From: Lacinutrix sp. 5H-3-7-4
GTDB lineage: Bacteria; Bacteroidota; Bacteroidia; Flavobacteriales; Flavobacteriaceae
DNA length: 64,000 nucleotides
Assembly (NCBI RefSeq): GCF_000211855.2
Contig: NC_015638.1
Coordinates: forward strand, 2,081,001-2,145,000
Reading direction: 5' to 3'
Shown: positions 53,928 to 63,287 of the stretch, piece by piece
Layout: the number at the start of each line of letters is the position of its first letter
Numbering within the stretch: the first letter of the stretch is position 1
Position numbers and translations under genes: made by a program
Notes under the pieces: model-generated
Database searches by the model: none
The model's input: the letters and a program-made list of their open reading frames with translations, nothing else
Told to the model about the DNA's origin: nothing

Positions 53928-56048
53928 TTAATCAATTAAAATTTCTAAAAGAGTAATTGCAGCTTCGCTAATTTTAGTACCAGGTCCAAATACAGCTACA
54001 GCACCAGCATCAAATAGATATTGGTAATCTTGTTTTGGTATTACACCACCAACAATTACCATAATATCTTCTCGGCCATATTGTTTTAATTCTTCTATTA
54101 CTTGTGGTACTAATGTTTTGTGACCGGCAGCAAGAGAAGAAACTCCTAAAACATGCACATCGTTTTCTACGGCTTGTTTTGCAGCTTCTTTTGGTGTTTG
54201 AAATAATGGTCCAATATCTACATCAAAGCCAACATCTGCATAACCTGTTGCTACAACTTTTGCGCCACGATCATGACCGTCTTGTCCCATTTTTGCAATC
54301 ATAATACGAGGCCTTCTACCATCTTGTTCTGCAAATTGGTCTGCTAGTTCTTTTGCTTTTGCAAAAGACGAATCGTCTTTAATTTCTTTACTATACACGC
54401 CAGAAAATGATTTTATTTGTGCTCTATATCTGCCAAATACAGTTTCTAAAGCATCACTAATTTCTCCTAAAGTTGCACGTTCTCGTGCAGCTTCTACGGC
54501 TAAAGCTAATAAATTTTCTTTACCAGATTGAGCAGCTTGAGTTAAATTATTTAATGCTTGTTCAACTTTTTGAGTATTTCTTTCGGCTTTAATTTTATTT
54601 AAGCTTTCAATTTGTTGACGTCTTACAGTTTGATTGTCTACTTCTAAAATATGCAAAGGATCTTCTTCTTTTAAAACATATTTATTAACACCAACAATTA
54701 CGTCTTGTCCAGAATCTATTCGTGCTTGTTTTCTTGCAGCGGCTTCTTCAATTCTAAGTTTAGGAATACCAGCTTCAATTGCTTTTGTCATGCCTCCCAG
54801 TTCTTCAACTTCTTCAATTAAAGACCATGCTTTTTGTGCAATATCATGTGTTAGTTTTTCAACATAATAACTTCCAGCCCAAGGATCTACTGTTTTTGTA
54901 ATATTGGTTTCTTCTTGTAGAAATATTTGAGTGTTTCTTGCAATTCTGGCAGAGAAATCTGTTGGTAAGGCAATAGCTTCGTCTAACGCATTAGTATGTA
55001 AACTTTGTGTACCGCCAAATGCAGCTGCAGCAGCTTCAATAGTTGTACGTGCTACATTATTAAAAGGATCTTGCTCTGTTAAACTCCATCCGCTTGTTTG
55101 GCAATGCGTTCTTAAAGCAAGTGATTTTGCGTTTTTTGGATTAAATTGTTTTACTAGTTTAGCCCATAACATTCTAGCAGCTCGCATTTTTGCGATTTCC
55201 ATAAAATGATTCATTCCAATAGCCCAAAAGAAAGAAAGTCTAGGAGCAAAGGTATCTATATCCATTCCTGCTGCTAAGCCTTTTCTAATATATTCTAAAC
55301 CATCTGCTAAGGTGTAAGCTAACTCAATATCACAAGTAGCACCAGCTTCTTGCATATGGTAACCAGAAATACTAATGCTATTAAATTTAGGCATGTTCTT
55401 GCTCGTGTATTCAAAAATATCCGAAATGATTTTCATAGAAGGTGTTGGTGGATAAATGTATGTATTACGCACCATAAATTCCTTTAAAATATCATTTTGA
55501 ATGGTTCCTGCTAATGCTTCGGGTTTTACACCTTGTTCTTCGGCAGCAACAATATAAAAAGCTAATATTGGTAAAACGGCACCATTCATTGTCATGGAAA
55601 CCGACATTTTATCTAACGGTATTTGGTTAAATAAAACTTTCATGTCTTCTACACTATCAATAGCCACACCTGCTTTTCCTACATCTCCAACCACGCGTTC
55701 ATGATCACTATCGTAACCACGGTGTGTAGCTAAATCGAAAGCTACAGATAGTCCTTTTTGTCCTGCTTCAAGGTTTCTACGGTAAAAGGCATTGCTTTCT
55801 TCGGCAGTAGAAAATCCTGCATATTGCCTAATAGTCCATGGTCTACGAACGTACATGGTAGAATATGGACCTCGTAAATTAGGTGCAATTCCTGCTACAA
55901 AATCTAAATGTTCTAAACTATCTAAATCTTTTTTAGAGTATATAGATTTAATAGTTATATCTTCTGCAGTCTTTGTAGTTTTTACACTTGTACTGCTTTG
56001 ATTATTACTAGATTTTATGCTTATATGTTGAAAGTCTTTTCTGCTCAT
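53928..56048 (-). CDS. scpA: Methylmalonyl-CoA mutase, large (catalytic) subunit
   Basis: The 706-residue protein has the TIM-barrel catalytic domain ([53 protein letters not shown]) and a C-terminal cobalamin-binding domain with the [15 protein letters not shown] motif, whose DxHxxG histidine ligates the B12 cobalt. It interconverts methylmalonyl-CoA and succinyl-CoA, so vitamin B12 is needed. It begins 1 bp inside the stop codon of the lipoprotein gene upstream (TAATG), a sign of coupling. Confidence 0.96.
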   Translation of the reverse strand: MSRKDFQHISIKSSNNQSSTSVKTTKTAEDITIKSIYSKKDLDSLEHLDFVAGIAPNLRGPYSTMYVRRPWTIRQYAGFSTAEESNAFYRRNLEAGQKGLSVAFDLATHRGYDSDHERVVGDVGKAGVAIDSVEDMKVLFNQIPLDKMSVSMTMNGAVLPILAFYIVAAEEQGVKPEALAGTIQNDILKEFMVRNTYIYPPTPSMKIISDIFEYTSKNMPKFNSISISGYHMQEAGATCDIELAYTLADGLEYIRKGLAAGMDIDTFAPRLSFFWAIGMNHFMEIAKMRAARMLWAKLVKQFNPKNAKSLALRTHCQTSGWSLTEQDPFNNVARTTIEAAAAAFGGTQSLHTNALDEAIALPTDFSARIARNTQIFLQEETNITKTVDPWAGSYYVEKLTHDIAQKAWSLIEEVEELGGMTKAIEAGIPKLRIEEAAARKQARIDSGQDVIVGVNKYVLKEEDPLHILEVDNQTVRRQQIESLNKIKAERNTQKVEQALNNLTQAAQSGKENLLALAVEAARERATLGEISDALETVFGRYRAQIKSFSGVYSKEIKDDSSFAKAKELADQFAEQDGRRPRIMIAKMGQDGHDRGAKVVATGYADVGFDVDIGPLFQTPKEAAKQAVENDVHVLGVSSLAAGHKTLVPQVIEELKQYGREDIMVIVGGVIPKQDYQYLFDAGAVAVFGPGTKISEAAITLLEILID

Positions 56049-56746
56049 TAATCGTGATTATGTCCTGCGTGAGAATCCTTTTTATCTGTTACTCTTGGGT
56101 TCTGTATTTTTGCAGGAGTTTTATTAAAATTAACTTTTGGTTGTTTTGGTGCTTCTAGTTTTTTTACATTCTCAGGATTTAAATTCCAAATGTTTGGGTA
56201 GTAGTACTCGAAAGCTAAAAAAGCAATTAAACTTCCATCTGTTTGGATAGATCTAGTGATGCCTTGTAATGGTGGTAAAATTAAATTTTTACGCATACTA
56301 TTTGTAGTTAGTAAAGCATTAAAAGTTTCTTTAATATATTGGGTTTTTATATTGTTTGATATACAATCTACTATTGGGTGTGAGTAATTTAAAGTTGTAG
56401 TTGCGTTTTTAGTAGACCATAAGTTAGATTCTTTTTGCAATTGTTTTGCTATATCAAGACTGTGTTTACTAGCGATAACATCAAAACGTATTCTACCATT
56501 ATTTAAGTTATTTATAAAACCCGAGTAAGTTTTAAACTTATTGTTTGTTGCATTTTTATCGTAAAAAGCAACTATATCATTTTCGAAAGAATGAATTGCT
56601 TCGTTATATAATTCACTATTACTCATTTCGCAAGCCAAAACTTTTGGGCTGGAAGCAAATTTGTATTCAATTTGGTTTTTAGAATTGTCACAGCTTGAAA
56701 AGTTTACTAAAATAGCTAAAATTAAAAGTTTAGAAATTGTCTTCAT
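56048..56746 (-). CDS. Lipoprotein-like protein of unknown function inside the mutase operon (232 aa)
   Basis: A signal sequence with lipobox NFSSC (Cys19) starts a 232-residue protein. The body is helical with two conserved-looking cysteines ([11 protein letters not shown] and VDCISNN), and the tail is proline/lysine-rich and ends in HAGHNHD, a possible metal-binding tail. No homologous domain comes to mind. It lies between the two mutase subunit genes, 11 bp after the small-subunit gene, and shares one base with the large-subunit gene. An envelope protein here is odd for a cytoplasmic enzyme operon. Confidence 0.75.
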   Translation of the reverse strand: MKTISKLLILAILVNFSSCDNSKNQIEYKFASSPKVLACEMSNSELYNEAIHSFENDIVAFYDKNATNNKFKTYSGFINNLNNGRIRFDVIASKHSLDIAKQLQKESNLWSTKNATTTLNYSHPIVDCISNNIKTQYIKETFNALLTTNSMRKNLILPPLQGITRSIQTDGSLIAFLAFEYYYPNIWNLNPENVKKLEAPKQPKVNFNKTPAKIQNPRVTDKKDSHAGHNHD

Positions 56747-56757
56747 TTTTTAAATAT

Positions 56758-58101
56758 TTATTCTGTTTTTAATCTGTTTTGTTCTAAGGTTTCTGCTAAA
56801 CGTTTCTCTAAAATAGGTTCAATTAACGTTTTTCTGGCATTCATTTTTAAAAAAGGATAAAGCTCTAACTCTTCTTTCATTCTATCGCTTTTATTAGGGT
56901 GTTTATTTGTGCCTAACAATGTGAGTTCGCCATTATCAAAAAGGTTTTGTTCGCTTGTAGCGCTTTCTTTAATTTTTTTCTGGATAAGACCTTCTTTTAA
57001 TTGATTTAAAAAACCGCCATTGGCTTCAATGTTTTTAAAAAGATCTAATGCTTTTTCTGCCAGTTGAATGGTTAGGCTTTCTATGTAGTAAGAACCATCT
57101 GAAGCATTTTCAACACTATCAAAATAGCTTTCATGCTTTAAAACCAATAATTGGTTTCTAGCAATACGTTCACCAAATTCGTTGTCTTTATGGTATAAAG
57201 CATCATATGGTAAATTGCAAATTGTATTTGCTCCACCAAGAATTGCACTCATACACTCTGTAGTAGTACGAAGCATATTTGTGTTGTAATCGTAAAGTGT
57301 TTTGTTGCGTTTTGTTGGTATTGCAATAATGTTACAATCTCCAGGTAGGTTATATTCTAATGCTAAGGTTTTATAAAGCACTCTTAGCGCTCGTAATTTT
57401 GCAATTTCGAAAAAGTAATTGGTGCCAACCGAAACATTAAATGTAATTTGAGATTTTAAACTAGTTTGAAAATGGTTTAAATACTCATTAGCATGCGCTA
57501 AACTATAAGCTAATTGTTGTACTATAGTTGCACCAGCATTTTGATATAAGCTTAAATCTACACTTAATGTATTTGTTGAATTGGATGCAATTTTATTAAG
57601 TTGTTCGTGGTCACTATTTAAATTAGAATACCAATTTCCAGATCTTGCTAAATTTCCAATAATATCGGTTTGAATATGTGCGTTTTGAAATGCTTTTGTT
57701 ATTGTATTTGCATATTCTGAATCTAAAAATTGTAATTGAAAATAGAGCGGAGTAGTAGTAGGAATATTTTGTAATAAAGTTGGTATTGAAACCTCTTTAT
57801 TAGGTATAATAAATTTAATGCTTTCTGCACCACGATTTAAAGCATCTATAGCTTTTGTATTAGATTTTTCTACATCAAACACGAAAATACTTTGGCAAAT
57901 ATGCCATGAGTTTGATGGAGTTTCTAAAATTGGTTTCTCATCAAAATCTGTTTTATGATAAAACGGTTTAACGTTAATATCTTCTGGTGTAGACCAAATT
58001 AAAGCATCATTATAATCTGCACCTTTTAAATCGGCTTGAATTTTTTGTTTCCATGCTTTAGCAGAAACACCTTCAAAATCTTTAAATAATGGTTTATTCA
58101 T
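56758..58101 (-). CDS. Methylmalonyl-CoA mutase, small subunit
   Basis: The 447-residue protein is a degenerate mutase barrel without a cobalamin-binding domain. The blocks WHICQSIFVF, FNVSVGTNYFFEIAKLRALRVLYKT, ILGGANTICNLPYDALYH and ERIARNQLLVLKHESYFDSVENASDGSYYIE match the structural partner of the catalytic subunit. It forms the alpha-beta heterodimer. It is shorter than actinobacterial small subunits, as is usual in Flavobacteriia. One base separates it from the FtsB/DivIC-like gene. Confidence 0.93.
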   Translation of the reverse strand: MNKPLFKDFEGVSAKAWKQKIQADLKGADYNDALIWSTPEDINVKPFYHKTDFDEKPILETPSNSWHICQSIFVFDVEKSNTKAIDALNRGAESIKFIIPNKEVSIPTLLQNIPTTTPLYFQLQFLDSEYANTITKAFQNAHIQTDIIGNLARSGNWYSNLNSDHEQLNKIASNSTNTLSVDLSLYQNAGATIVQQLAYSLAHANEYLNHFQTSLKSQITFNVSVGTNYFFEIAKLRALRVLYKTLALEYNLPGDCNIIAIPTKRNKTLYDYNTNMLRTTTECMSAILGGANTICNLPYDALYHKDNEFGERIARNQLLVLKHESYFDSVENASDGSYYIESLTIQLAEKALDLFKNIEANGGFLNQLKEGLIQKKIKESATSEQNLFDNGELTLLGTNKHPNKSDRMKEELELYPFLKMNARKTLIEPILEKRLAETLEQNRLKTE

Positions 58102-58102
58102 T

Positions 58103-58399
58103 TTAATTTTCTGCTTTAGTACTGTCTTGATATTCTATTATATAAATGTCTTCGTTATCGCGCTTCATGTAATATTCTTCTCTTGCAAACTTCTCGAGAC
58201 CTTCTTCTTTTTTAAGTTCCTTTATAGCTTTATTGTCTTTAACTATTTCTTTTCTGTAATATTCTTTTTCGTTTTCTATAGCTTTAATTTCGTTATTAAG
58301 TTCGTTGTGTATTAATAACGAGTTACTATCAAAAAACAACATCCACACGGCAAAAGCTGTGAATATTAATAAAAAGATATTTTTGAAATATTTAAGCAC
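58103..58399 (-). CDS. Septum formation initiator family protein (FtsB/DivIC-like)
   Basis: The 98-residue protein has one membrane helix (about 8-24) followed by a long coiled coil (LNNEIKAIENEKEYYRKEIVKDNKAIKELKK, about 30-70) and a conserved C-terminal KFAREEYYMKRDNEDIYIIEY. This is the topology of FtsB/DivIC, which joins FtsL and FtsQ at the division site. Its start overlaps the stop codon of udk by one base (TAATG). Confidence 0.92.
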   Translation of the reverse strand: MLKYFKNIFLLIFTAFAVWMLFFDSNSLLIHNELNNEIKAIENEKEYYRKEIVKDNKAIKELKKEEGLEKFAREEYYMKRDNEDIYIIEYQDSTKAEN

Positions 58400-59007
58400 T
58401 AATCTAATTTATCGTTAATAATAGTTCTAACTATATCTACTGCAACTGTATTGTATTTGTTGTTTGGTATTATTAAATCTGCATACTCTTTCATAGGTTC
58501 TATAAATTGTTGATGCATTGGTTTTAAAGTGGTTTGGTAACGTGTTAAAACCTCGTCTATATCTCTTCCGCGTTCAGCTATATCTCTTTTTAAGCGTCTA
58601 ATTAAACGCTCGTCACTATCTGCATGCACAAAAATTTTAATATCAAACATATTACGAATTTTTGGTTTACTAAGTATTAAAATACCTTCTACAATCATTA
58701 CGCGTTTTGGTAATGTAGTAATTGTTTCTTTTGTTCTGTTATGGTCTACAAAAGAATATACAGGTTGTTCTATACTATTTCCGGCTTTTAAGGTTGTTAA
58801 ATGTTGTCTTAAAAGTTTGAAATCTATTGACTTAGGGTGGTCAAAATTAATATTTACACGCTCTTCGTAGGTTAATCCAGTTGTATCTTTATAGTAAGAG
58901 TCTTGAGATATTATACCAACTTCACCGTCTGGCAATTCATTCATTATTTGCTCTACTACTGTAGTTTTTCCGCAACCAGTACCGCCAGCAATTCCTATTA
59001 TTAACAT
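58399..59007 (-). CDS. udk: Uridine kinase
   Basis: The 202-residue P-loop kinase has GIAGGTGCGKTTV (Walker A), SQDSYYKDTT and the NFDHPKSIDF block, then RDIAERGRD in the lid. It phosphorylates uridine and cytidine in pyrimidine salvage. The operon udk, FtsB/DivIC-like gene, mutase small subunit, lipoprotein, mutase large subunit begins here. A -7 box lies 28 bp upstream. Confidence 0.96.
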   Translation of the reverse strand: MLIIGIAGGTGCGKTTVVEQIMNELPDGEVGIISQDSYYKDTTGLTYEERVNINFDHPKSIDFKLLRQHLTTLKAGNSIEQPVYSFVDHNRTKETITTLPKRVMIVEGILILSKPKIRNMFDIKIFVHADSDERLIRRLKRDIAERGRDIDEVLTRYQTTLKPMHQQFIEPMKEYADLIIPNNKYNTVAVDIVRTIINDKLD

Positions 59008-59034
59008 GTTTTTTATTTATTAAATTTAACCGAG

Positions 59035-59042
59035 CAAATTTA
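59035..59042 (-). promoter_or_regulatory. -7 promoter box of udk operon
   Basis: On the minus strand TAAATTTG matches TAnnTTTG between the cytochrome c gene and udk; no matching -33 TTTG was found at 19 bp. Confidence 0.45.
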
Positions 59043-59060
59043 GGAATTTAGAACAAACTT

Positions 59061-59480
59061 TTAGCGTTGAATCTTTGAAACTTCTTCTTCAGTTATTAAC
59101 GATGTGTTTTTGTTACCCCAACTATTTGTAATGTAGTTCATTACATCGGCAATTTCTTTGTTGCTTAAACCTTGCGGTGCCATATTACTATTATATACTT
59201 TACCATTTACAGTAATGCTTCCAGATAACCCATATTTTATAGCTTTAATGCTTGCTTCTCTTTTATTTTTAAGATAATCTGATTTTGCCAAAGGCGGAAA
59301 TGCTCTTGGTACACCTTTACCGTTAGCCATGTGACATTGCATGCAAAAATCTTCATAAACTTGTTTGCCTTCAGAAAAATCCTGTTTTTCAAATTCACTT
59401 TTTTGAACCAATTTTTTATTAGATGAATTACAACTACTTAATAAAAATAGCATGCAAAAACCGAAGCTTAATAATTTCAT
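59061..59480 (-). CDS. Cytochrome c lipoprotein
   Basis: The 139-residue protein has a lipoprotein signal (LLSSC) and a single class I cytochrome c domain with the haem motif CMQCH and an axial Met in NMAPQG. It is exported and membrane-anchored. Lying 2 bp after the sugar dehydrogenase gene in the same operon, it is a likely electron acceptor for that enzyme. The C-terminal tail ITEEEVSKIQR is variable. Confidence 0.93.
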   Translation of the reverse strand: MKLLSFGFCMLFLLSSCNSSNKKLVQKSEFEKQDFSEGKQVYEDFCMQCHMANGKGVPRAFPPLAKSDYLKNKREASIKAIKYGLSGSITVNGKVYNSNMAPQGLSNKEIADVMNYITNSWGNKNTSLITEEEVSKIQR

Positions 59481-59482
59481 AT

Positions 59483-60586
59483 TTATTCTCTAATTAATTT
59501 TACAATTCCTAAATTTTCTACACCAACATAAATAAAACCATCTGGGCCTTGCTCAATAGATCTTACTCTTCCAATACCATCTAAAAGTCTTTCTTCTTTA
59601 ACTACTTTTCCGTTTTTAATTTCACAGCGATCTAGGTAAGTGAATTTTAAAGAGCCAACTAGTAAGCTACCATTCCAATCACCGTATTTTTTTGAGTTTA
59701 TAAAAGCCATACCGCTTGGAGCTATAGATGGCGTCCAATAATGCAATGGTTGCTCCATGCCTTTTTGCTTTGTTTTATCTGTAATACTAGTTCCAGAATA
59801 GTTTTTGCCGTAAGTAATTACAGGCCAACCATAATTTTTACCTTTTTGTATAATATTTATTTCATCACCACCTTTTGGTCCATGTTCATGTGTCCAGATT
59901 TCTTTTGTATCTGGATTTAGTTCCATGCCTTGCGGATTGCGATGCCCGTAAGACCATATTGCTTTTTTTGCGCCTTTGGTATTAATAAACGGGTTGTCTT
60001 TTGGCACACTGCCATCATCATTTAACCTATATACTTTACCACCATCTCTAGATAAGTCTTGTGGGTTAACATCGCGTGCGCCACGTTCTCCAATGGTAAA
60101 AAATAAATATCCGTTTTTATCAAAAACAATTCTAGATCCAAAATGTTGCCCTTTTGTAGTGTTGGGCTCTGCTTTATATAATAATTGTTTATTAATTAAT
60201 GTGTTGTTTTTTATTTTTGCTCTCATAATTGCTGTATTTCCACCATTATTTTCTCCTTTTGGCGAAGCATAAGAGAAATATATCCAACCATTATTCTTAA
60301 AATCTGGATGTAAAGCAATATCTAATAAACCTCCTTGACCGCGAACATAAATTTCTGGTAAGCCAGTTATTTCAATTTTTTTATTATTTGTATAGTGTAT
60401 TATTTTTCCTTCTTTTTCATTTATTAATATAGAGCCATCTGGAAGAAAAACAAATCCCCAAGGATTATTTAGCTCTGGTACAATGATTTGGTGGGTGTTT
60501 TTTGTGTTTATAGGGTTTTTATCTTGGGCGCAACTCAAGGTTGAAATTAATACAAAAAGGTATAGCGATAGTGTTTTTATTTTCAT
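59483..60586 (-). CDS. PQQ-dependent sugar dehydrogenase family lipoprotein
   Basis: The 367-residue protein has a lipoprotein signal (LISTLSC, Cys19) and a six-bladed glucose/sorbosone dehydrogenase propeller. Visible blocks are NPWGFVFLPDGSILINEKEG, GLLDIALHPDFKNNGWIYF, GHRNPQGMELNPDTKEIW and THEHGPKGGDEIN. Family members oxidise aldoses with pyrroloquinoline quinone; PQQ synthesis genes are not in the window, so the cofactor is an inference. It is paired with a cytochrome c gene. Confidence 0.92.
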   Translation of the reverse strand: MKIKTLSLYLFVLISTLSCAQDKNPINTKNTHQIIVPELNNPWGFVFLPDGSILINEKEGKIIHYTNNKKIEITGLPEIYVRGQGGLLDIALHPDFKNNGWIYFSYASPKGENNGGNTAIMRAKIKNNTLINKQLLYKAEPNTTKGQHFGSRIVFDKNGYLFFTIGERGARDVNPQDLSRDGGKVYRLNDDGSVPKDNPFINTKGAKKAIWSYGHRNPQGMELNPDTKEIWTHEHGPKGGDEINIIQKGKNYGWPVITYGKNYSGTSITDKTKQKGMEQPLHYWTPSIAPSGMAFINSKKYGDWNGSLLVGSLKFTYLDRCEIKNGKVVKEERLLDGIGRVRSIEQGPDGFIYVGVENLGIVKLIRE

Positions 60587-60645
60587 GAGAAAAAAAAGTT
60601 TTTACAATTTACGATAAATTATACACTGTAATTTATAAAATAAGT

Positions 60646-60653
60646 TATATTTG
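60646..60653 (+). promoter_or_regulatory. -7 promoter box of tRNA-Pro
   Basis: TATATTTG fits the -7 consensus and matches the tRNA-Thr promoter box exactly, including the GCAC that follows. A -33 TTTG is absent at 19 bp. Confidence 0.6.
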
Positions 60654-60702
60654 CACCTCCTAAAACTAGAATAATATCTTTTTTAAGTTAGAATTCTAAA
60701 TT

Positions 60703-60777
60703 CGGGGTGTAGCGTAGCCCGGTTATCGCGCCACGTTTGGGACGTGGAGGCCGCAGGTTCGAATCCTGCCACCCCGA
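60703..60777 (+). tRNA. tRNA-Pro (anticodon TGG)
   Basis: This is a 75-nt cloverleaf. The acceptor stem CGGGGTG pairs with CACCCCG, the anticodon stem CCACG pairs with CGTGG around TTTGGGA (anticodon TGG, reading CCA), and the T loop is TTCGAAT. The discriminator base is A. Confidence 0.97.
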
Positions 60778-60780
60778 CAA

Positions 60781-60812
60781 AAAAATCCAATCTAAATTTA
60801 GATTGGATTTTT
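60781..60812 (+). terminator. Terminator of tRNA-Pro
   Basis: A 32-nt perfect palindrome (AAAAATCCAATCTAAA and its complement) begins 4 bp after the tRNA and runs into Ts. Confidence 0.88.
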
Positions 60813-60833
60813 TTTATTTATAACTATAAGTGT

Positions 60834-60986
60834 TTAGAACCACTTAAATATTAGTCCTGAGGCTACAACGCCTACTACCAGAACTATTAATGCTATAATT
60901 ACAAAAGTTGAAACACTTTTTGTTGTTTTATCTTTTTGTAAAATATAATCGTTTCTTTTTTCGTCTTCGTCTTTAATTAAGCTCAT
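60834..60986 (-). CDS. Small single-pass membrane protein (50 aa)
   Basis: A short minus-strand ORF starts at the ATG complementary to 60984-60986. It encodes a charged N terminus (MSLIKDEDEKRNDYILQKDK), one membrane helix (about 26-46, FVIIALIVLVVGVVASGLIF) and a short KWF tail. Codon use fits the neighbours and the ORF fills the gap between the tRNA terminator and the aldehyde dehydrogenase gene, 21 bp downstream of that gene and in the same direction. Function unknown. Confidence 0.65.
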   Translation of the reverse strand: MSLIKDEDEKRNDYILQKDKTTKSVSTFVIIALIVLVVGVVASGLIFKWF

Positions 60987-61007
60987 TATTTTTGTTTTTG
61001 TTAGTTA

Positions 61008-62372
61008 TTACTTATTTATGTATACAGTTTTTATGTTTACAAACTCATGTATACCTTCGTTTGATAATTCTCTACCATAACCAGAGGCTTTTGTGCCTCC
61101 AAACGGCAGTCTTGGATCAGATTTTACTAATTCGTTTATAAAAAAAGCGCCATCTTCAATATGTATAATTTTTTTTCTTGCGGTTTCAATGTCTTTTGTA
61201 AAGAGCATAGTACCAAGTCCAAATTTACTGTTTGATGCTTTTTCTATAGCATCATCTAAATCTTTAGCTTTAATAATTGGAGCTACTGGCCCAAATGTTT
61301 CCTCTTTAAATACTTCCATATCTTCTGTAATATCTGTTAGTATTGTTGGCGAGAAATAGGCTTTTTCTTTTTTGTTACCTAATATTACTTTAGCTCCTTT
61401 TTTTATAGAGGCTTCAATTTGTTGTTTTAAATCTTCGGCTAAATCTTCTCTTGCTTGAGTTCCTATTTTTGTGCTTTCTTTTAAAGGATCGTCAAACGTA
61501 TAACTTTCAACTTTAGATTTAAATTTCTCTAAAAATTCATCATAAATGCCTTCTGTAACAATAAATCTTTTTGCTGCTATACAGCTTTGACCAGAGTTTT
61601 GAAATCTTGCATTAACCATTGTATCTAGATATTTATCTAAATCTGCATCATCTAAAACTATACAAGCGTTATTTCCGCCTAGCTCTAAAACAGATTTTTT
61701 AAGCACTTTGCTTGCTGTACTTGCAATGCTAACTCCTGCTTTTTCGCTACCTGTTAAGGATACAGCTTTAATTTTGCTATCTTGAATTAAGTTTTCTATA
61801 GTGTCATGATCTGTTACTAAGGTTTGAAAACATCCTATAGGATAGCCTGCTTGCTCAAAAATTTCTTGTATTGCTAAAGCGCAACCTGTAACATTTGATG
61901 CGTGTTTTAATAAGCCAGTATTTCCTGCAGTTAGTGTTGGTACGGCAAATCTAAATACTTGCCAAAAAGGATAATTCCATGGCATTACTGCTAGAATTAC
62001 ACCTAAGGGATCGTAGCTTACAAAACTCTCGTGTGCTTCGGTTTCAATTATTTGATCGGATAGAAATCTATCGGCATTTTTTTCATAAAAGTCACAAAGC
62101 AATATACATTTTTCAATTTCTGCTCGACTTTGAGAAATAGGTTTACCCATTTCTAAGGTGATGAGTTTACTATATTTTTCAATGTTTTCATTTAAAACAT
62201 CTCCAAGTTTAATAAGTAAATTGGTTCGCTTTTTTATACTAGTTAATTTCCAGTCTAGAAAAGTGCTATGCGATGCGTTGAGTACAGATTGTGTTTTTTG
62301 TTTAGAAAACAGCTCGTAATCATCAAGTTTCTCACCATTATAAGGATTGTATGTTGTTAGTGTATTCTTCAT
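61008..62372 (-). CDS. NAD(P)-dependent aldehyde dehydrogenase, succinate-semialdehyde type
   Basis: The 454-residue protein has the aldehyde dehydrogenase signatures: VMPWNYPFWQVFR, the SLTGSEKAG cofactor loop, LELGGNNACIVLDDAD with the general-base Glu, GQSCIAAKRF with the catalytic Cys, and EETFGPVAPI. It lacks the long N terminus of GabD and fits the shorter Sad/YneI-like succinate-semialdehyde dehydrogenases. The substrate is inferred from family only. The 50-residue gene follows. Confidence 0.93.
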   Translation of the reverse strand: MKNTLTTYNPYNGEKLDDYELFSKQKTQSVLNASHSTFLDWKLTSIKKRTNLLIKLGDVLNENIEKYSKLITLEMGKPISQSRAEIEKCILLCDFYEKNADRFLSDQIIETEAHESFVSYDPLGVILAVMPWNYPFWQVFRFAVPTLTAGNTGLLKHASNVTGCALAIQEIFEQAGYPIGCFQTLVTDHDTIENLIQDSKIKAVSLTGSEKAGVSIASTASKVLKKSVLELGGNNACIVLDDADLDKYLDTMVNARFQNSGQSCIAAKRFIVTEGIYDEFLEKFKSKVESYTFDDPLKESTKIGTQAREDLAEDLKQQIEASIKKGAKVILGNKKEKAYFSPTILTDITEDMEVFKEETFGPVAPIIKAKDLDDAIEKASNSKFGLGTMLFTKDIETARKKIIHIEDGAFFINELVKSDPRLPFGGTKASGYGRELSNEGIHEFVNIKTVYINK

Positions 62373-62496
62373 ATTTTTGTTGATTCATTGATAAAATTCT
62401 ACAAAATTTCTTAAAAAACGTAGTTTTGGTGATGGATTAACAAACATTTAGCAGTTTCTTTAAGTTAATTTTAAGAGTAAGTTATAATGCATATTG

Positions 62497-62533
62497 TAAC
62501 TTTGTTTAGAACGTTAGTAGCTTATTTACTAAC
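62497..62533 (+). promoter_or_regulatory. Promoter region of the ytxH-holin operon with an inverted repeat
   Basis: TAACTTTG (62497-62504) matches the -7 consensus. GTTAGTA (62513-62519) and TACTAAC (62527-62533) form a 7-bp inverted repeat just downstream, near or after the expected start of transcription, a position suited to a repressor site or leader hairpin. The 198 bp from 62373 hold no gene. Confidence 0.55.
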
Positions 62534-62570
62534 AAGATAACAAACAATATTAACAACTAAAATTAAAAAC

Positions 62571-62921
62571 ATGAGTAATAGTAGTAATACAGCATTAGGT
62601 CTTTTATTAGGGTCTGCAATAGGAGCAACTTTAGGAATTTTATTTGCACCAGATAAAGGTGTTAATACCCGCAGAAAATTAACAGATGAAGCTATTTTGG
62701 CTAAAGATAAAGTTGCAGCTGGAGCTGTAGATTTAAAAGATCAAATACAGAGTACTGTTAGTTCTGGTAAAGCAACTTTAGAAACTCAATTAGAAAGTGT
62801 AGTATCTAACGCAAGTTATAAAGCAGATGATATTATAAACACTTTAGAGAAGAAACTAGAAGCTTTAAAAGAAAAAAATAAGCAGTTGCAAAAGGATACA
62901 GATTTAAAGAAAACAGTATAA
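62571..62921 (+). CDS. YtxH domain-containing protein
   Basis: The 116-residue protein has an N-terminal glycine-rich membrane segment (ALGLLLGSAIGATLGILFAPDKG, the YtxH signature) followed by a helical, coiled-coil-prone region ending in LEKKLEALKEKNKQLQKD. YtxH-type proteins are general-stress membrane proteins of unknown mechanism. It starts a three-gene unit; the stop codon lies 3 bp before the next ATG. Confidence 0.9.
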   Translation: MSNSSNTALGLLLGSAIGATLGILFAPDKGVNTRRKLTDEAILAKDKVAAGAVDLKDQIQSTVSSGKATLETQLESVVSNASYKADDIINTLEKKLEALKEKNKQLQKDTDLKKTV

Positions 62922-62924
62922 TAA

Positions 62925-63287
62925 ATGTCTGTATTTGAATCATTAAATGACGCTTCAACAAAAGCAGTAGATAAGTCTGAGTTATATTTAAAAAAAACAC
63001 ACGATTTCTATAAGCTTAAAATTTTTGAACAACTAACAAAATCTGTTAGTATGTTGTTTAAAGTTTTAGCTATTGGTGGTGTTTTTTTAATAGGTATATT
63101 TTTTATGGCTATTTCACTGTCTTTATATATAGGAAAACTGTTAGATAGTTATACTGCAGGCTTTGTAATTGTAGGAATAATATTTACGTTAGTATCGTTA
63201 ATATTATTTGCATCAAGAAATTTTATAAACACGTTTGTAATACAAAAAATATCTAAATCCTTTTTTAAAGATGAGAAAAGTATATAA
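62925..63287 (+). CDS. Phage holin family/DUF1469-like membrane protein (120 aa)
   Basis: Two strong membrane helices (about 45-68 and 75-97) are preceded by a helical amphipathic region (ASTKAVDKSELYLKKTHDFYKLK) and followed by a basic tail. This matches the phage holin / DUF1469 family that sits after YtxH genes in many Bacteroidota. The name comes from weak similarity and no phage genes are nearby; a role in envelope stress is more likely than lysis. It overlaps the next gene by 17 bp. Confidence 0.85.
   Translation: MSVFESLNDASTKAVDKSELYLKKTHDFYKLKIFEQLTKSVSMLFKVLAIGGVFLIGIFFMAISLSLYIGKLLDSYTAGFVIVGIIFTLVSLILFASRNFINTFVIQKISKSFFKDEKSI

Noticed and set aside
62925-63287. Holin annotation as a sign of a prophage
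   Set aside because: No other phage genes are near; the YtxH-holin-like-small gene order is a chromosomal stress operon in many Bacteroidota.
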